64,000 nucleotides of DNA from Natronoflexus pectinivorans. Its GTDB lineage: Bacteria; Bacteroidota; Bacteroidia; Bacteroidales; Marinilabiliaceae. The notes under the pieces are model-generated. The model saw only the letters and a list, made by a program, of their open reading frames with translations. It made no database searches and was not told the DNA's origin. This document shows, one piece after another, positions 34,201 to 42,682 of the stretch. Location of the stretch: the NCBI RefSeq assembly GCF_004345615.1, contig NZ_SLWK01000011.1:1-64000 (forward strand), in the 5' to 3' direction. How positions within the stretch are numbered: position 1 is the stretch's first letter; every line of letters starts with the position of its first letter. A program made the position numbers and the translations under genes.

Positions 34201-34221
34201 TATCGGAGACAGGTGGAATGA
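31201..34221 (+). CDS. Exported TPR-repeat protein
   Basis: A 1006-residue protein with a signal peptide (IKRIFVAVLLTVVSLNPSLG). The rest is nearly all tetratricopeptide units, with recurrent AxxYYxLGxxY/A-type helices, for example ARFRIGELAHESNRYRVAI and DALNRLGDTYFMVRDFRNA. Start ATG 31201 is chosen over TTG 31144 because the signal begins there. It lies directly before an outer-membrane barrel gene; the pair is common in Bacteroidota but has no assigned role that I can name. It is presumably a periplasmic scaffold for envelope assembly. A composite repeat begins 3 bases after the stop. Confidence 0.8.
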   Translation: MIKRIFVAVLLTVVSLNPSLGQRSLDSQQPERKFEEAMSHFRRGYYGVARQLFEEVKHTVSDEQRTLRSDAAFYEALSSSRLDNDDASFLLERFIDDHPGSPHLSHARFRIGELAHESNRYRVAIRWYDRVDPNDLDRDVRLRYYFKAGYANFMEEEYDKAARLLNQVKDVPSDWWGPANYYYAHIQYDRGNHQSALRTFTRLKNEPGFQNVVPYYIAQIYYMQGDYDQAIEYGTPLMADARGVMRTDLARVLGDAWYAKENYSRAIPYLSIVVKETKTPRREDYYHLGLSYYFVNDFEQAAVFLAQVTSSEDDMTQNAYYHLADCYLRLGDKQNARIAFEAAQRLHFDKAIREDAMFNYIKLSYELSFSPFNEIINSFLQFIEEFPESQHIDEAYRYLGQALLTTRNYRQALEAMERIQHKNADVYRAMQRVSYYRGLELFTNLQFTDAIAMFDYSLNYGRYDNTIKMGALYWRGESHYRLGNYQKALADYTQFIETPGSRNLPEFVTAHYNIGYCHFNLGNFSAAGQWFRRFLVQNDGRQPAKQGDALNRLGDTYFMVRDFRNAMTYYERAAALPEGSPDYAMFQRAISLGISRDHDGKIRQLNELITRFPRSPYLDDAWYEMGRSFVAKNDLNEAIRCFKTVRDRFPRSRFAKKSMLQLGLVYYNTGDLNQSMVFYKRVVNEFPGTPEAEDALLGIRNIYMDQNNPDGYIRYTNQIGGFARVDDRQRDSLSYVSAERLYMSGNCAQALVQLQNYLTSFPQGRFVLNAHYYKADCQFRDGKYEEALVSYEFVTGRGRSLFSEDALRRAGQIHFRKENYGRALDYFKRLEEEADLEENRQEALIGQMRALRHLGTPTSIIEASERVLDNPRMAPEIVREARFLKAKAHIDLNQKQRALEDFEILAENTSSREGSEARFRVIEILYEEGKRTEAEQKVFDFVNRGTPHQYWLARSFIVLSDIFADRGEFFQATQYLESLLENYTSEEDDVRELAQERLDLYRRQVE

Positions 34222-34420
34222 AGGGAGACCGGAGACGGGAGACCGGAAACCGGAGACCGGGAATTGGGTAAGAAGGTGGAAAGGTAATAAGGTGAGAAGG
34301 TTTTAAGTTCAAAGTTTAAGGTTTAAGGTTCAAGGTTTAAGGTTCAAGGTTTAAGGTTCAAGGTTTTAAGTTCTGTCTAACCCTAAACCATCAACCCTAA
34401 ACTCTAAAACCCTAAACCCT
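34222..34420 (+). repeat. Composite intergenic repeat, copy 2
   Basis: Starts just after the TPR stop codon. Order: GAGACCGG units (34224-34260); a linker at 34273-34310 that differs by one base from the reverse of 51891-51928; AAGGTTTAAGGTTC units (34311-34363); and a second linker at 34364-34402, identical by my reading to the reverse of 51778-51816. The block between the linkers is 53 bases here and 74 at 51.8 kb. Confidence 0.85.
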
Positions 34421-34460
34421 TATAAAAAATTAAAAAGTAATAAATCAACAATATCGATAT

Positions 34461-36233
34461 ATGCGGAATAGCAGGATTATTTCAATATGCATGATAGGTA
34501 TGTTATTAACAACTACCGGCTTATTTTCACAGGAGGAGACTCCCATCAGTCAGGATGTGCGGGTGGTGCGTGAATATACCCCTACGGTGTCTGATGCCAT
34601 TAAAATAAGTGAAATGCCTGATATATCGGAACCGGACATACCGGCTCCACGGTTTGAGTACCGTTTATCGGGGCGAGCCATCACCGGCGCTCCGGAAGTA
34701 GTTCCGTTGATACCTGCCCGCATGGCGCCTGCACCTCCTGAGGAGCTGAATACCTCTTACATCAAAGGTTATGCCGGCAATTATGATCTTTTGGGTGGAG
34801 CACTATACTACAACCTGGTACAAAACAACGATTTTGCCATTGCATTAAAGGCAGGCCATGAGTCATCCTGGGGACGACTCACTGTTGATGGAGACAAAAA
34901 TAAGGCACACTACCACGATACCAACGGCGGTTTGTTCATGCGTCATTTTTTTAGAGGTAAGACGTTGAGTCTCGATATGGATTTTAATAACTATGCCTAT
35001 CGGTATTACGGAGGTAGGAATATGCATCCTGAAAGCATCTACCGGATTGCCGTTCCAGATTCAGATCCGGAAGCATTTAGAAATGTTCCGGGAGCAGAAC
35101 TTGTGCCCGATCCAACTCAGCACCAAACCACCTTCGATATTGATTTGGGATTGCTGAACCATGTGAATCACAGTAATTCAACCCGTTACGATATGGGTTT
35201 GGGGTTTTCAACTTTTGGAAACCGTACAGGCGTTACTGAGAATCAGTTCAGGTATCGTGGAGATTTTGATATACCAATTGGGGAGTTATTCCTCAGACTT
35301 GGCACCTCTTTAAACCATGCCAGCGTGAATCATGGAAACAATGCTTTTCTGGCTCAGAGCGATTTTGGCGGGAGACAGCAAACTTTAGTTGAAGCTAACC
35401 CGGCCATGCTGCGCATCGGTGGTCACTACATGCTGAATATGGGATTGCGAATAGGAGCCGAATTTGATGACATTGAAGACAATTTCTATTTGTCACCCGA
35501 TGTTTGGGGACGTGTGGCCATTGCCGATGGAGTGGTTGGACTTAAAGGGGGAGTTACAGGGGAGATCAGACCTGCGACTTACCGGAATATCATGGCAGAG
35601 AATCCGTTTGCAGCACCCGATATGCACGTAAAGACAGCTTTTCATGGCGTTAAATTTTTCATGGGGGCTACGGCCAATTTCAGTGCCATGACCACTTTTT
35701 CAGCAAAGGTTGAATACAATGTTTTCAGAGACGAGCACTTTTTCGTGAATCGTAGATATTTATACGAGGATCAATCACAATACGAATATGCCAATATATT
35801 TGATGTGGTTTATGACGATGGACAACTGCTGACAGTCAGCGGAGAGTTAAATCTGAATTTTTCTCCTGATCTGGATTTGATGTTACGCGGAGCCTATTAC
35901 TCGTGGACTTTGGATGAGCAGGAGCATGCCTGGCATAAGCCAGGCATGGAGATCGGCGTGCGTGCTTCATATCATATGGACGAAAGTCTGACTTTATTCG
36001 GGGCATTTAATTTGCTGGGCGACAGGCAGGCAAAAATTCCATTGGATTTGGGGACAGAAGTGATAACATTGGATCCGGTTTTCGATTTTAATCTGGGTGC
36101 CAACTATGCATTGAACAAGAGATGGAACTTTTTTGGCGAATTCCGCAATATGTTTGCCTCAAGATATTATCAGTGGCATGGATATCCGATGAAAGGGTTT
36201 AATGCCAGAATTGGCGCCGGGTATAGTTTTTAA
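34461..36233 (+). CDS. Outer-membrane beta-barrel protein
   Basis: A 590-residue protein with a signal peptide (SIICMIGMLLTTTGLFSQ-like N-terminus). A conserved periplasmic-looking start (VRVVREYTPTVSDAIKISEMPDI) is followed by a series of alternating amphipathic strands and a C-terminal aromatic end (GYSF), typical of outer-membrane barrels. It lacks a TonB-dependent plug that I can recognise, although its relatives are often labelled TonB receptors. It is paired with the upstream TPR protein and overlaps mltG by one base. Substrate unknown. Confidence 0.72.
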   Translation: MRNSRIISICMIGMLLTTTGLFSQEETPISQDVRVVREYTPTVSDAIKISEMPDISEPDIPAPRFEYRLSGRAITGAPEVVPLIPARMAPAPPEELNTSYIKGYAGNYDLLGGALYYNLVQNNDFAIALKAGHESSWGRLTVDGDKNKAHYHDTNGGLFMRHFFRGKTLSLDMDFNNYAYRYYGGRNMHPESIYRIAVPDSDPEAFRNVPGAELVPDPTQHQTTFDIDLGLLNHVNHSNSTRYDMGLGFSTFGNRTGVTENQFRYRGDFDIPIGELFLRLGTSLNHASVNHGNNAFLAQSDFGGRQQTLVEANPAMLRIGGHYMLNMGLRIGAEFDDIEDNFYLSPDVWGRVAIADGVVGLKGGVTGEIRPATYRNIMAENPFAAPDMHVKTAFHGVKFFMGATANFSAMTTFSAKVEYNVFRDEHFFVNRRYLYEDQSQYEYANIFDVVYDDGQLLTVSGELNLNFSPDLDLMLRGAYYSWTLDEQEHAWHKPGMEIGVRASYHMDESLTLFGAFNLLGDRQAKIPLDLGTEVITLDPVFDFNLGANYALNKRWNFFGEFRNMFASRYYQWHGYPMKGFNARIGAGYSF

Positions 36234-37318
36234 TGAGTATCAGAACAATGAGCTTAAAACGAGAGAGAGGGCGAGGCAGACGAACACGGGGCATGGTTAT
36301 GCTTTATTCGGCCATGATACTGTTGGTAGTTGCTATGTTGGCAGGGCTGAGATTTTACAATTTCATATTTGCTTCCAATGTGACAATTGAATCCAACAGA
36401 GATGGTGTGATATACATCCCAACGGGTGCCAATTTTGATGAGGTTTTGTTTTTACTGGAGCATTCAGGGTATATTGAAAATATGAAGTCGTTTCAGTGGG
36501 TGGCCGACCGTAAAGGTTATCCGTCACGGCCACGCGGTGGCCGTTACACGCTCAGAGAAGGAATGAGCAACAACGACGTTGTAAATCTGTTGCGTTCGGG
36601 TCGCCAAACACCTGTAAACGTCACATTTAATAACATCAGAACCCATGAGGAACTGGCAGGTCAGTTATCGCGACGTCTGGAGGCGGATTCTTTGCAGTTT
36701 CTGAATTCTCTCACCAACGAAGATGCGCTTGGTGAGATTGGTTTTGCCCGTCACACCGTACTTGGAATGATTCTACCCAATACATATGAGATGTTCTGGA
36801 CCACCACACCGGAGGGTTTCATAACTCGCATGTACCGGGAATATGAACGTTTTTGGAATGAGGATCGGTTGCAACGTGCTTCTAACCTGGGCTTTACTCC
36901 ATTGGAAGTGGCCACATTGGCATCCATTGTTGATGAAGAAACCATACGTGAGGATGAAAAATCGCGTGTGGCAGGTCTTTACATCAATCGATTAAGACGG
37001 GGAATGCGGTTACAGGCAGATCCCACCATCAAATTTGTGATTGGTGATTTTACGGTAAACCGCATTTTAAACAGAGATTTGGAGGTTGATTCACCATATA
37101 ACACCTATATGTATGCCGGTTTGCCGCCAGGGCCAATTCGAATGCCTTCTGTAACCGGCATCAATGCCGTTTTGTACTATGAGGAGCACAATTATTTATA
37201 TATGTGTGCCAAAGACGATTTTTCCGGATACCATGCCTTTGCCAGAACGCTTCAGGAGCATAATCGAAATGCAGCCCGATACCGAAGAGCGCTGAATGAG
37301 AGACGTATTTTCAGATAA
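36233..37318 (+). CDS. mltG: Endolytic transglycosylase MltG
   Basis: A 361-residue protein. A basic N-terminus is followed by one membrane span (about residues 22-42), a LysM-like region and the YceG/MltG domain. The active-site block is LASIVDEETIREDEKSRVAG with NRLRRGMRLQADPTIKF following, and the catalytic glutamate should be in the EET part. The enzyme cuts nascent peptidoglycan strands and is thought to set glycan length. The start codon shares its A with the upstream stop (TAATG). The C-terminus has the family's SPYNTYMYAGLPPGPI. Confidence 0.92.
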   Translation: MSIRTMSLKRERGRGRRTRGMVMLYSAMILLVVAMLAGLRFYNFIFASNVTIESNRDGVIYIPTGANFDEVLFLLEHSGYIENMKSFQWVADRKGYPSRPRGGRYTLREGMSNNDVVNLLRSGRQTPVNVTFNNIRTHEELAGQLSRRLEADSLQFLNSLTNEDALGEIGFARHTVLGMILPNTYEMFWTTTPEGFITRMYREYERFWNEDRLQRASNLGFTPLEVATLASIVDEETIREDEKSRVAGLYINRLRRGMRLQADPTIKFVIGDFTVNRILNRDLEVDSPYNTYMYAGLPPGPIRMPSVTGINAVLYYEEHNYLYMCAKDDFSGYHAFARTLQEHNRNAARYRRALNERRIFR

Positions 37319-37559
37319 AAGGTTTACCACATAAGGCAAATAAGATGAGTTTATGATGTCCGTTTAAAAGATGTTTTGTTCCTAACAGGATCACAATTCA
37401 TTTATAAATTGTTAGAGCATTAGTGATGTAATCACTATTCAATAAGAAACTTTAACGATCTATTATTGAATTATATTTACAGTTGGTTTATATTTGGCTT
37501 TGATTTTCCAGAGGTTTGTTGTTAATTGTCGAATAATCTTACGATCTAACATTCAATTT

Positions 37560-38018
37560 ATGAACAAAAGAACATTATGGTTCATCCCTGTGATGATACT
37601 ACTATTAGCATCATGTGCCAGTTTAAGAAAAGGTACCAGCCGTTTTGATACCAGCCAATCTATTTATGTACAGGAAGAAATCCAACCTGCCAGGATTGAA
37701 GTAAAGGAAGAACCTGTGGTTTCTGAACCTGCGGTTGTGGTGAGGGAAGAGCGGGTAACTAATATTGAACACACCGGACCTGATTATCGTTACTATGTTA
37801 TTATTGGCTCATTCAGGGTGTTGGATAATGCCAGGAATTTCCGTACCGATTTGGCCAGACAGCAGTTTAATCCCGTCATTCTTGAGAACGAAGAGGGATT
37901 ATACCGGGTATCAGTTGCTGCTTATAACGATGAATTTGAGGCTCGAAGCAGAATTTCCCAAATTCGCAGAAATTACCAGCAATACAGTGATGTATGGTTG
38001 CTAATTCGCCGTAGATAA
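37560..38018 (+). CDS. SPOR-domain lipoprotein
   Basis: A 152-residue protein. The signal ends in a lipobox (LLLASC, cysteine at residue 17), giving a lipid-anchored envelope protein. A low-complexity acidic linker follows. Residues about 75-150 form a SPOR domain (YRYYVIIGSFRVLDNARNF, YRVSVAAYNDEFEARSRI), which binds denuded glycan strands at division sites. ATG 37560 is preferred to the longer frame at 37494, as the signal starts there. Probably involved in cell-wall remodelling near its neighbour mltG, though a 241-base gap separates them. Confidence 0.88.
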   Translation: MNKRTLWFIPVMILLLASCASLRKGTSRFDTSQSIYVQEEIQPARIEVKEEPVVSEPAVVVREERVTNIEHTGPDYRYYVIIGSFRVLDNARNFRTDLARQQFNPVILENEEGLYRVSVAAYNDEFEARSRISQIRRNYQQYSDVWLLIRRR

Positions 38019-38029
38019 GCATTTAAACC

Positions 38030-38102
38030 CTTCCCGATTCTCAGCACTTCGCTACGCTGCGCAACCCTAAACTATAAACCCTAAACTATAAACCCTAAAC
38101 TT
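38030..38102. repeat. Partial composite repeat
   Basis: TTCTCAGCACTTCGCTACG and TGCGCAACCCTAAAC resemble the centre of the composite element (30914-30940 and, reversed, 41215-41250), followed by three ACTATAAACCCTAA units. It starts about 10 bases after the SPOR gene stop codon. Confidence 0.6.
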
Positions 38103-38136
38103 TTTAAAAAAAATTACAGACAAAAAAAAATGTATA

Positions 38137-39327
38137 ATGTTTCAAGAAGTCAAGTTAACTGATCATATTTATTATGTCGGCGTAAACGACCGTCGAACCG
38201 CACTATTTGAAAACTTATGGCCGCTGGAAAGAGGTGTTGCCTATAATTCATACATTATAGATGATGAGAAGGTGGCACTGGTAGATACCGTTGAAATTGG
38301 CTATATTGATAAATTTCTGTCAAAAATCCGTGCAGCAATTGGGGATAAACCAATCGATTACCTGATTATTAATCATATGGAACCCGATCATGCCGGATCG
38401 GTTAAAATATTGTCCGAACTATATCCCGATATGAAACTGGTTGGCAACAAAAAAACACGACCTATGGTCGAAGGTTTTTTTGGCATTACCGACAAATTCA
38501 AAGAAGTAGGGGAGGGCGATAGCCTTGTACTCGGGCACCATCAACTGCAATTCTTCATGGTTCCCATGGTTCATTGGCCTGAAACCATGGTAACATATAA
38601 CCCTGAGCACAAAATACTATTCTCGGCAGATGCTTTTGGAAGCTTTGGAACGTTGGATGGTGGCATTTTTGACGATGAACTGGATATTGAATATTTTATA
38701 GATGAAATGCGCAGGTATTATTCCAACATAGTTGGAAAATACGGAAATCCTGTTCAAAAAGCATTGAGCAAACTTTCGGGTTTGGAAATAAAAACCATTG
38801 CCGCAACCCATGGCCCCATTTTGCGTGAGAACATTGAACGAATCATCACACTATATGATAAATGGAGCAAGTATGAGGCCGAAGAAAACGGAGTAGTTAT
38901 TGCCTATGCTTCCATGTATGGCCACACAGAGGAGATGGCCGAGGTAATTGCCCGTGAACTCTCCATCAATGGTATTAAGCAAATTCGTATTTATGATGTA
39001 TCCAAAACCCATGCATCATACATTATTTCTGATATTTTTAAATACAAAGGCGTTATTCTTGGTAGTCCCACCTACAGCAATGAACTGCATCCAAATATGG
39101 AGTCGCTTGTAAACAAATTAGAGAATATGGGTGTTAAGAATCATTTACTTGGAACATTTGGATCGTTTACCTGGTCGGGAGCTGCTGTAAAAAGACTAGA
39201 TGCCTTTGCCGAAAAGATGGGTTGGGAAGTCGTAGGTGATTCAGTTGAGGAGAAACACGCATTGAAGGATGAGAAGTTTAATGCATGTTTAAATCTGGCA
39301 AGGGGAATGGCTGGTAAATTGAGTTAG
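38137..39327 (+). CDS. Flavodiiron protein (FprA-type A-flavoprotein)
   Basis: A 396-residue protein with a metallo-beta-lactamase-like domain (about residues 1-250) and a flavodoxin domain (about 255-396). The diiron ligands HxExDH are seen as NHMEPDHAGS near residue 79, with later VHWPETM, FSADAFGSFG and ATHGPI supplying the others. The flavodoxin part starts VIAYASMYGHTEEMA. Such enzymes reduce oxygen to water or NO to N2O and protect anaerobes. No rubredoxin gene is next to it. It is bounded on both sides by low-complexity intergenic repeats. Confidence 0.93.
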   Translation: MFQEVKLTDHIYYVGVNDRRTALFENLWPLERGVAYNSYIIDDEKVALVDTVEIGYIDKFLSKIRAAIGDKPIDYLIINHMEPDHAGSVKILSELYPDMKLVGNKKTRPMVEGFFGITDKFKEVGEGDSLVLGHHQLQFFMVPMVHWPETMVTYNPEHKILFSADAFGSFGTLDGGIFDDELDIEYFIDEMRRYYSNIVGKYGNPVQKALSKLSGLEIKTIAATHGPILRENIERIITLYDKWSKYEAEENGVVIAYASMYGHTEEMAEVIARELSINGIKQIRIYDVSKTHASYIISDIFKYKGVILGSPTYSNELHPNMESLVNKLENMGVKNHLLGTFGSFTWSGAAVKRLDAFAEKMGWEVVGDSVEEKHALKDEKFNACLNLARGMAGKLS

Positions 39328-39329
39328 AA

Positions 39330-39420
39330 GTTTAATGTTCAAAGTTCAAAGTTCAAAGTTTAATGTTCAATGTTTAAAGTTCAATGTTTAAAGTTCAATG
39401 TTTAAAGTTTGTTGATGATG
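39330..39420 (+). repeat. GTTCAAAGTTTAATG-type tandem block
   Basis: About nine degenerate units of the form GTTCAAAGTT or GTTTAATGTTC, starting 2 bases after the fprA-type stop. It matches the middle module of the composite repeat, in the same orientation relative to the gene as at 34311. No GAGACCGG module is present. Confidence 0.7.
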
Positions 39421-39429
39421 GTTTATAGT

Positions 39430-39545
39430 TAGAAGCCGAGCAGAACCCGCAAGGCGGGTAAGTTTCGAAGTGGAGTGGAGTTTGAATACGTGAAATTCCT
39501 ATGGATATTTAATTTAGCTGCTTCGGAACCCGTGTGGGATTAGGT
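39430..39545. repeat. Repeat related to the 9150-9235 insert block
   Basis: It shares GTGAAATTCC, TTTAATTTAG and CTTCGGAACCCG with the extra block at about 9150-9235, in the same order. AACCCGCAAGGCGGGT at 39444-39459 forms a small hairpin. Confidence 0.6.
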
Positions 39546-39606
39546 AAAAGCATGTTCTAGGGTTTAAACATCTTATCTGTTTATTAAAAAGACGTTTATT
39601 TATCTA

Positions 39607-39735
39607 TTACTGCTGTCCGACTAAGATTTTTTTTATGATAATCATATAATAGATTTCTCGCTTCGCTCGAAATGACAAGCTATTACGTTGTTAGAGGTGA
39701 ATGGGTTATTTTAATTAGCCGGTCAGTAGTGTTTA
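39607..39735. repeat. MITE-like element, copy 1
   Basis: Left end ACTGCTGTCCGACTAAG, right end AATTAGCCGGTCAGTAGTG. The two ends are imperfect inverted repeats of about 16 bases. The interior has ATAATAGATTTCTCGCTTC followed by CTCGAAATGACAAGC. Copies lie at 47490-47700 (longer, palindromic) and 62622-62705 (reverse). There is no coding capacity. Confidence 0.65.
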
Positions 39736-39809
39736 TCTATATATAAGATTAATAAGCCAGATTTAATTTTTACATATAATTTGATGTTCTACCGTCAAAA
39801 AACAAGATT

Positions 39810-40511
39810 ATGAAATCAATCGTTTTAACTTTGGTCTTTTTCTTTTTTGCTGTGATGGTTTATTCTCAAGAATATTCCAGAACAATTCATAATCGGTTTG
39901 CACTTGAGATAACCAGAGGACATGCCCTTGAAGCAGATAGATATAATCGAATTGATGGCTCTCCATATCTAAATGATGAGTTTGTAAAAGGAGAGGTTAT
40001 TCTTAATGATAGCATTAGGTATGTGGATATTCCGATGCGTTATAATGTGTATTCTGATAAAATTGAATATAAAGACGCCAGAGACCAGATTTTGGAAGTC
40101 AATACCCGTGGAGTAAAGAGTGTCGAGTTTAAATTTGACAATCACCATTTTTTTCTCAAAAGATATAAAGATGGCATTCAAGAATTCTCAGGTCTATTAG
40201 AAGTTGTCGAAAAGGGAGAGATTTCTCTATTTCGTAAACACAACATTTTATTACGTGAACGTGAGCCTGCCAAGGGATTTCAGGATGCTTTGCCTCCAAG
40301 GTTTATCCCAATAAATAGCACTTATTTACTGGGTATTGGTGATGAGTTGCCTGCTAAGATCCACAGAAGAAGAGATGTGCTGAGCCTTTTAGAGCAAGGA
40401 GAGGTAGCTGCGGATGATTATCTTCGCAGAAATCGTGTTCGCGTTAGATCTGAGGAGTCTCTAGTTGACCTTGTTAGTTATTTAAACAAAAGGTTAGATT
40501 CTTCGGAATAA
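39810..40511 (+). CDS. Exported protein of unknown function
   Basis: A 233-residue protein with a clear signal peptide (SIVLTLVFFFFAVMVYS, cut before QEYS). The mature part has strand-rich segments (YVDIPMRYNVYSDKIEYKD, VKSVEFKFDNHHFFLKRY) in a pattern like other Bacteroidota periplasmic or outer-membrane-associated proteins, then a charged helical end with RRRDVLSLLEQ. I do not recognise the family. It is alone between repeat-filled gaps, with no operon partner. Confidence 0.7.
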   Translation: MKSIVLTLVFFFFAVMVYSQEYSRTIHNRFALEITRGHALEADRYNRIDGSPYLNDEFVKGEVILNDSIRYVDIPMRYNVYSDKIEYKDARDQILEVNTRGVKSVEFKFDNHHFFLKRYKDGIQEFSGLLEVVEKGEISLFRKHNILLREREPAKGFQDALPPRFIPINSTYLLGIGDELPAKIHRRRDVLSLLEQGEVAADDYLRRNRVRVRSEESLVDLVSYLNKRLDSSE

Positions 40512-40602
40512 CGTTTTTGTAATTATTTGTCTGGAAGTTATACAGAAAGGCCAAATAAATTCAAGCATTCTAAAATCAGATTGTCTTAATCAATTGTAGG
40601 TA

Positions 40603-41121
40603 TTACTTCCCGTACAAATCATTCATCTCTTTACGAATTGATGCGATGGCGTCGTTGAAATAAAGATTCAGATCCCTGCCGGTATTTTCAATCAGGAAAC
40701 GACCAAGTTCCAGAGCAGGTGCTTTTTTGTCAATATTATTGGCGGTGGTATTAATCAGTCTGACCAGTCCTTCTTTGGCGGCTTTTACTTTTTCCCAGGT
40801 GGGAATGGTAACATAAATCTGCATGGTGAGATTGTGATCAAATTCTGTGCGGATGATTTTTAATAGATGCGTTTGGAATTGCAACGCTGAAAGATCATGT
40901 CTTTGTTCGCGAAGAATTAGCGATTCAGGGTTGAGCCTTTCCAAAAGCAAAGTTAAGCGTTCATAGGCCTGCATTCGAAGCTTAAACATCTCGCTGCTCT
41001 CCTTTACGCGAATTTCCTGATGTCTGCGTCTGTTTTCCTGATTCATGAAGAGATATATCAGAATCAATGTAAAGACAACCACTATAACAGATGGCAAAAA
41101 GATTAAAAGTGTGTTATTCAT
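40603..41121 (-). CDS. Uncharacterised membrane-anchored protein
   Basis: A 172-residue protein with one N-terminal membrane span (LLIFLPSVIVVVFTLILIYLF), then a long charged helical domain (MFKLRMQAYERLTLLLERL) facing the cytoplasm. The family is, as far as I know, confined to Bacteroidota and lacks a known role. ATG 41121 places the hydrophobic segment right after the start; a start at 41142 is possible. It lies upstream of ftsE on the same strand, but a 236-base repeat-filled gap argues against a shared message. Confidence 0.68.
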   Translation of the reverse strand: MNNTLLIFLPSVIVVVFTLILIYLFMNQENRRRHQEIRVKESSEMFKLRMQAYERLTLLLERLNPESLILREQRHDLSALQFQTHLLKIIRTEFDHNLTMQIYVTIPTWEKVKAAKEGLVRLINTTANNIDKKAPALELGRFLIENTGRDLNLYFNDAIASIRKEMNDLYGK

Positions 41122-41194
41122 ATTTAAGTTTTCTATTATCAAATTTCAGTCATCAATAGAAATCGATCGATGAGTAATGTGGGTTTTTTGTTTT

Positions 41195-41378
41195 TGTTTA
41201 TGGTTTATAGTTCATGGTTTTCGCAGCGAAGCGATGTTCCGAACTTAAAACATTAAACTTCAAACCTAAAACTTCAAACCTAAAACCTTAAACCCTTCCA
41301 CCTTCCCACCATCCTACCGGTTTCCCGTCTCCCGTCTCCCGTCTCCGGTTTCCCGTTTCCCGTCTCCCGTCTCCGGTC
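41195..41378 (-). repeat. Composite intergenic repeat, copy 3 (reverse)
   Basis: Read on the minus strand it starts directly after the ftsE stop. Order: GAGACCGG/GGGAAACCGG units (41378-41310); a G/A-rich linker; AAGGTTTTAGGTTTG units; the centre CATCGCTTCGCTGCG with AAAACCATGAAC (about 41245-41205); and AAACCATAAAC. The position and orientation behind the stop are the same as at 34222. Confidence 0.75.
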
Positions 41379-42113
41379 TCACATTATCAATTGATCAAAA
41401 TCAATCTCTTCCTGCTGTTTTTCCGATAGTCTGGTATCTTCACATTTGACTGTGCGACCCGGGAATTTTTTAATCAGGTTATAATTGTGAGTGGCCATGA
41501 TAACGGTTTTGCCATCTTTACAGATTTGGTGAAGCAATTTCATCAGTTCATCAGAAGTATCCGGATCCAGATTACCTGTTGGCTCATCAGCCAGAAGCAG
41601 ATCTGGCTTATTGAGCAACGCTCTGGCAATACCAATTCTCTGCTGTTCTCCTCCCGATAACTGATGGGGCATTTTGTATCCTTTATGAACCATATCCACC
41701 TCAGATAAAACTTCCCTGATGCGGTGATCCATTTCTACCTGATTTTTCCATCCGGTGGCTTTTAGGACGAAAAGCAGATTATCATAAATGTTCCGGTCGA
41801 TCAGTAACTGATAGTCCTGAAACACAATTCCCATTCTTCTCCTTAACCATGGAATATTCTTTTCTTTAATGGAGTGCAGATGGTATCCTGCTGCAAACCC
41901 CTTGCCTTCGCGCAGAGGAATCTCTGCGTAAAGTGTTTTTAATAAACTTGATTTACCGCTACCCACGCGTCCGATCATGTACAAAAACTCACCGGGCTTC
42001 ACATTCAGATTCACATCCTTCAATATGATGTGCTCTTCCTGTCGAACCAGAATGTCAGCCAGCTCAACAATGTAACCGTTGCTATTAACAGGTGAATGAC
42101 TCTCTTTGGCCAT
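41379..42113 (-). CDS. ftsE: FtsE-like cell-division ABC ATPase
   Basis: A 244-residue ABC ATPase with Walker A (GRVGSGKSSLLK), Q-loop region RRRMGIVFQDYQLL, signature LSGGEQQRIGIARA and Walker B LLLADEPTGNLD. Size and DEPTGNLD place it in the FtsE/LolD group. In Bacteroidota ftsE is commonly separate from ftsX, as here. Expected role: with FtsX it controls peptidoglycan hydrolases at the septum. A LolD-type lipoprotein transporter ATPase is the alternative. The N-terminal extension of 10-15 residues is not conserved. Confidence 0.85.
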   Translation of the reverse strand: MAKESHSPVNSNGYIVELADILVRQEEHIILKDVNLNVKPGEFLYMIGRVGSGKSSLLKTLYAEIPLREGKGFAAGYHLHSIKEKNIPWLRRRMGIVFQDYQLLIDRNIYDNLLFVLKATGWKNQVEMDHRIREVLSEVDMVHKGYKMPHQLSGGEQQRIGIARALLNKPDLLLADEPTGNLDPDTSDELMKLLHQICKDGKTVIMATHNYNLIKKFPGRTVKCEDTRLSEKQQEEIDFDQLIM

Positions 42114-42682
42114 ATATAATGTCTTAAGTAAAGTTTTTAATTGATGTCGCTCTTCGAACTGCTAATTTCCGAAAATCAGGTTAAAAGTCCAAAGTTAGTT
42201 GATCGTTTGAAAATTTCCCTGAAAAATAGCTGTTTTTGAACCAAATCAGGACAAAAAACTGCTAAAATTAGCAATAATTATGATACAAACTCATTGCCGG
42301 GCACCTATTTATCGAATGTTTCACGAATATGTTTTACAACAATCTTTTTCGTTGCTGTTTTATATGGTATTACATCGTTTTAATTCTAATTTTGTCTTAA
42401 AATTACAACTTATAGGTTAAAAGAACTTTTATTTGTTGTGATACCCCCTTGATTCAGATTCCTTAAAACGGATAATTTTATCATTAAATTTAATTTGTTG
42501 TTTTTTTAGTTTAATTTGGCTGAAGAAATTTACAGATATCTGATTCTGTTCACCAAAATTTGTGTGGAGAGGGTGTTTTGTTTGTGATAGAAATTGTTTA
42601 GTCGATTAACATTATTTTTGTAATTCTAACCAAGTTTTAAAAGGAATTTAATCAATTCAATTACACTTAAATTATATAAAAA
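42114..42682. other. Intergenic region upstream of the decarboxylase cluster
   Basis: A 569-base AT-rich region between divergent genes. I see no ORF, riboswitch or strong hairpin. A -7 like box TATTTTTG lies at 42613-42620, and TAATTTTG at 42387-42394; neither has a TTTG at the ideal spacing. The gene start is about 55 bases after the first. Confidence 0.45.
42613..42620 (+). promoter_or_regulatory. Possible -7 box for the mce-mmdA unit
   Basis: TATTTTTG fits TAnnTTTG. The nearest TTTG (42581-42584) is 28 bases upstream rather than 19-21, so the -33 box is doubtful. Confidence 0.35.

Noticed and set aside
34311-34363. Tandem AAGGTTTAAGGTTC units as a possible CRISPR or telomere-like array
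   Set aside because: No spacers, and the block is one module of a dispersed composite element.
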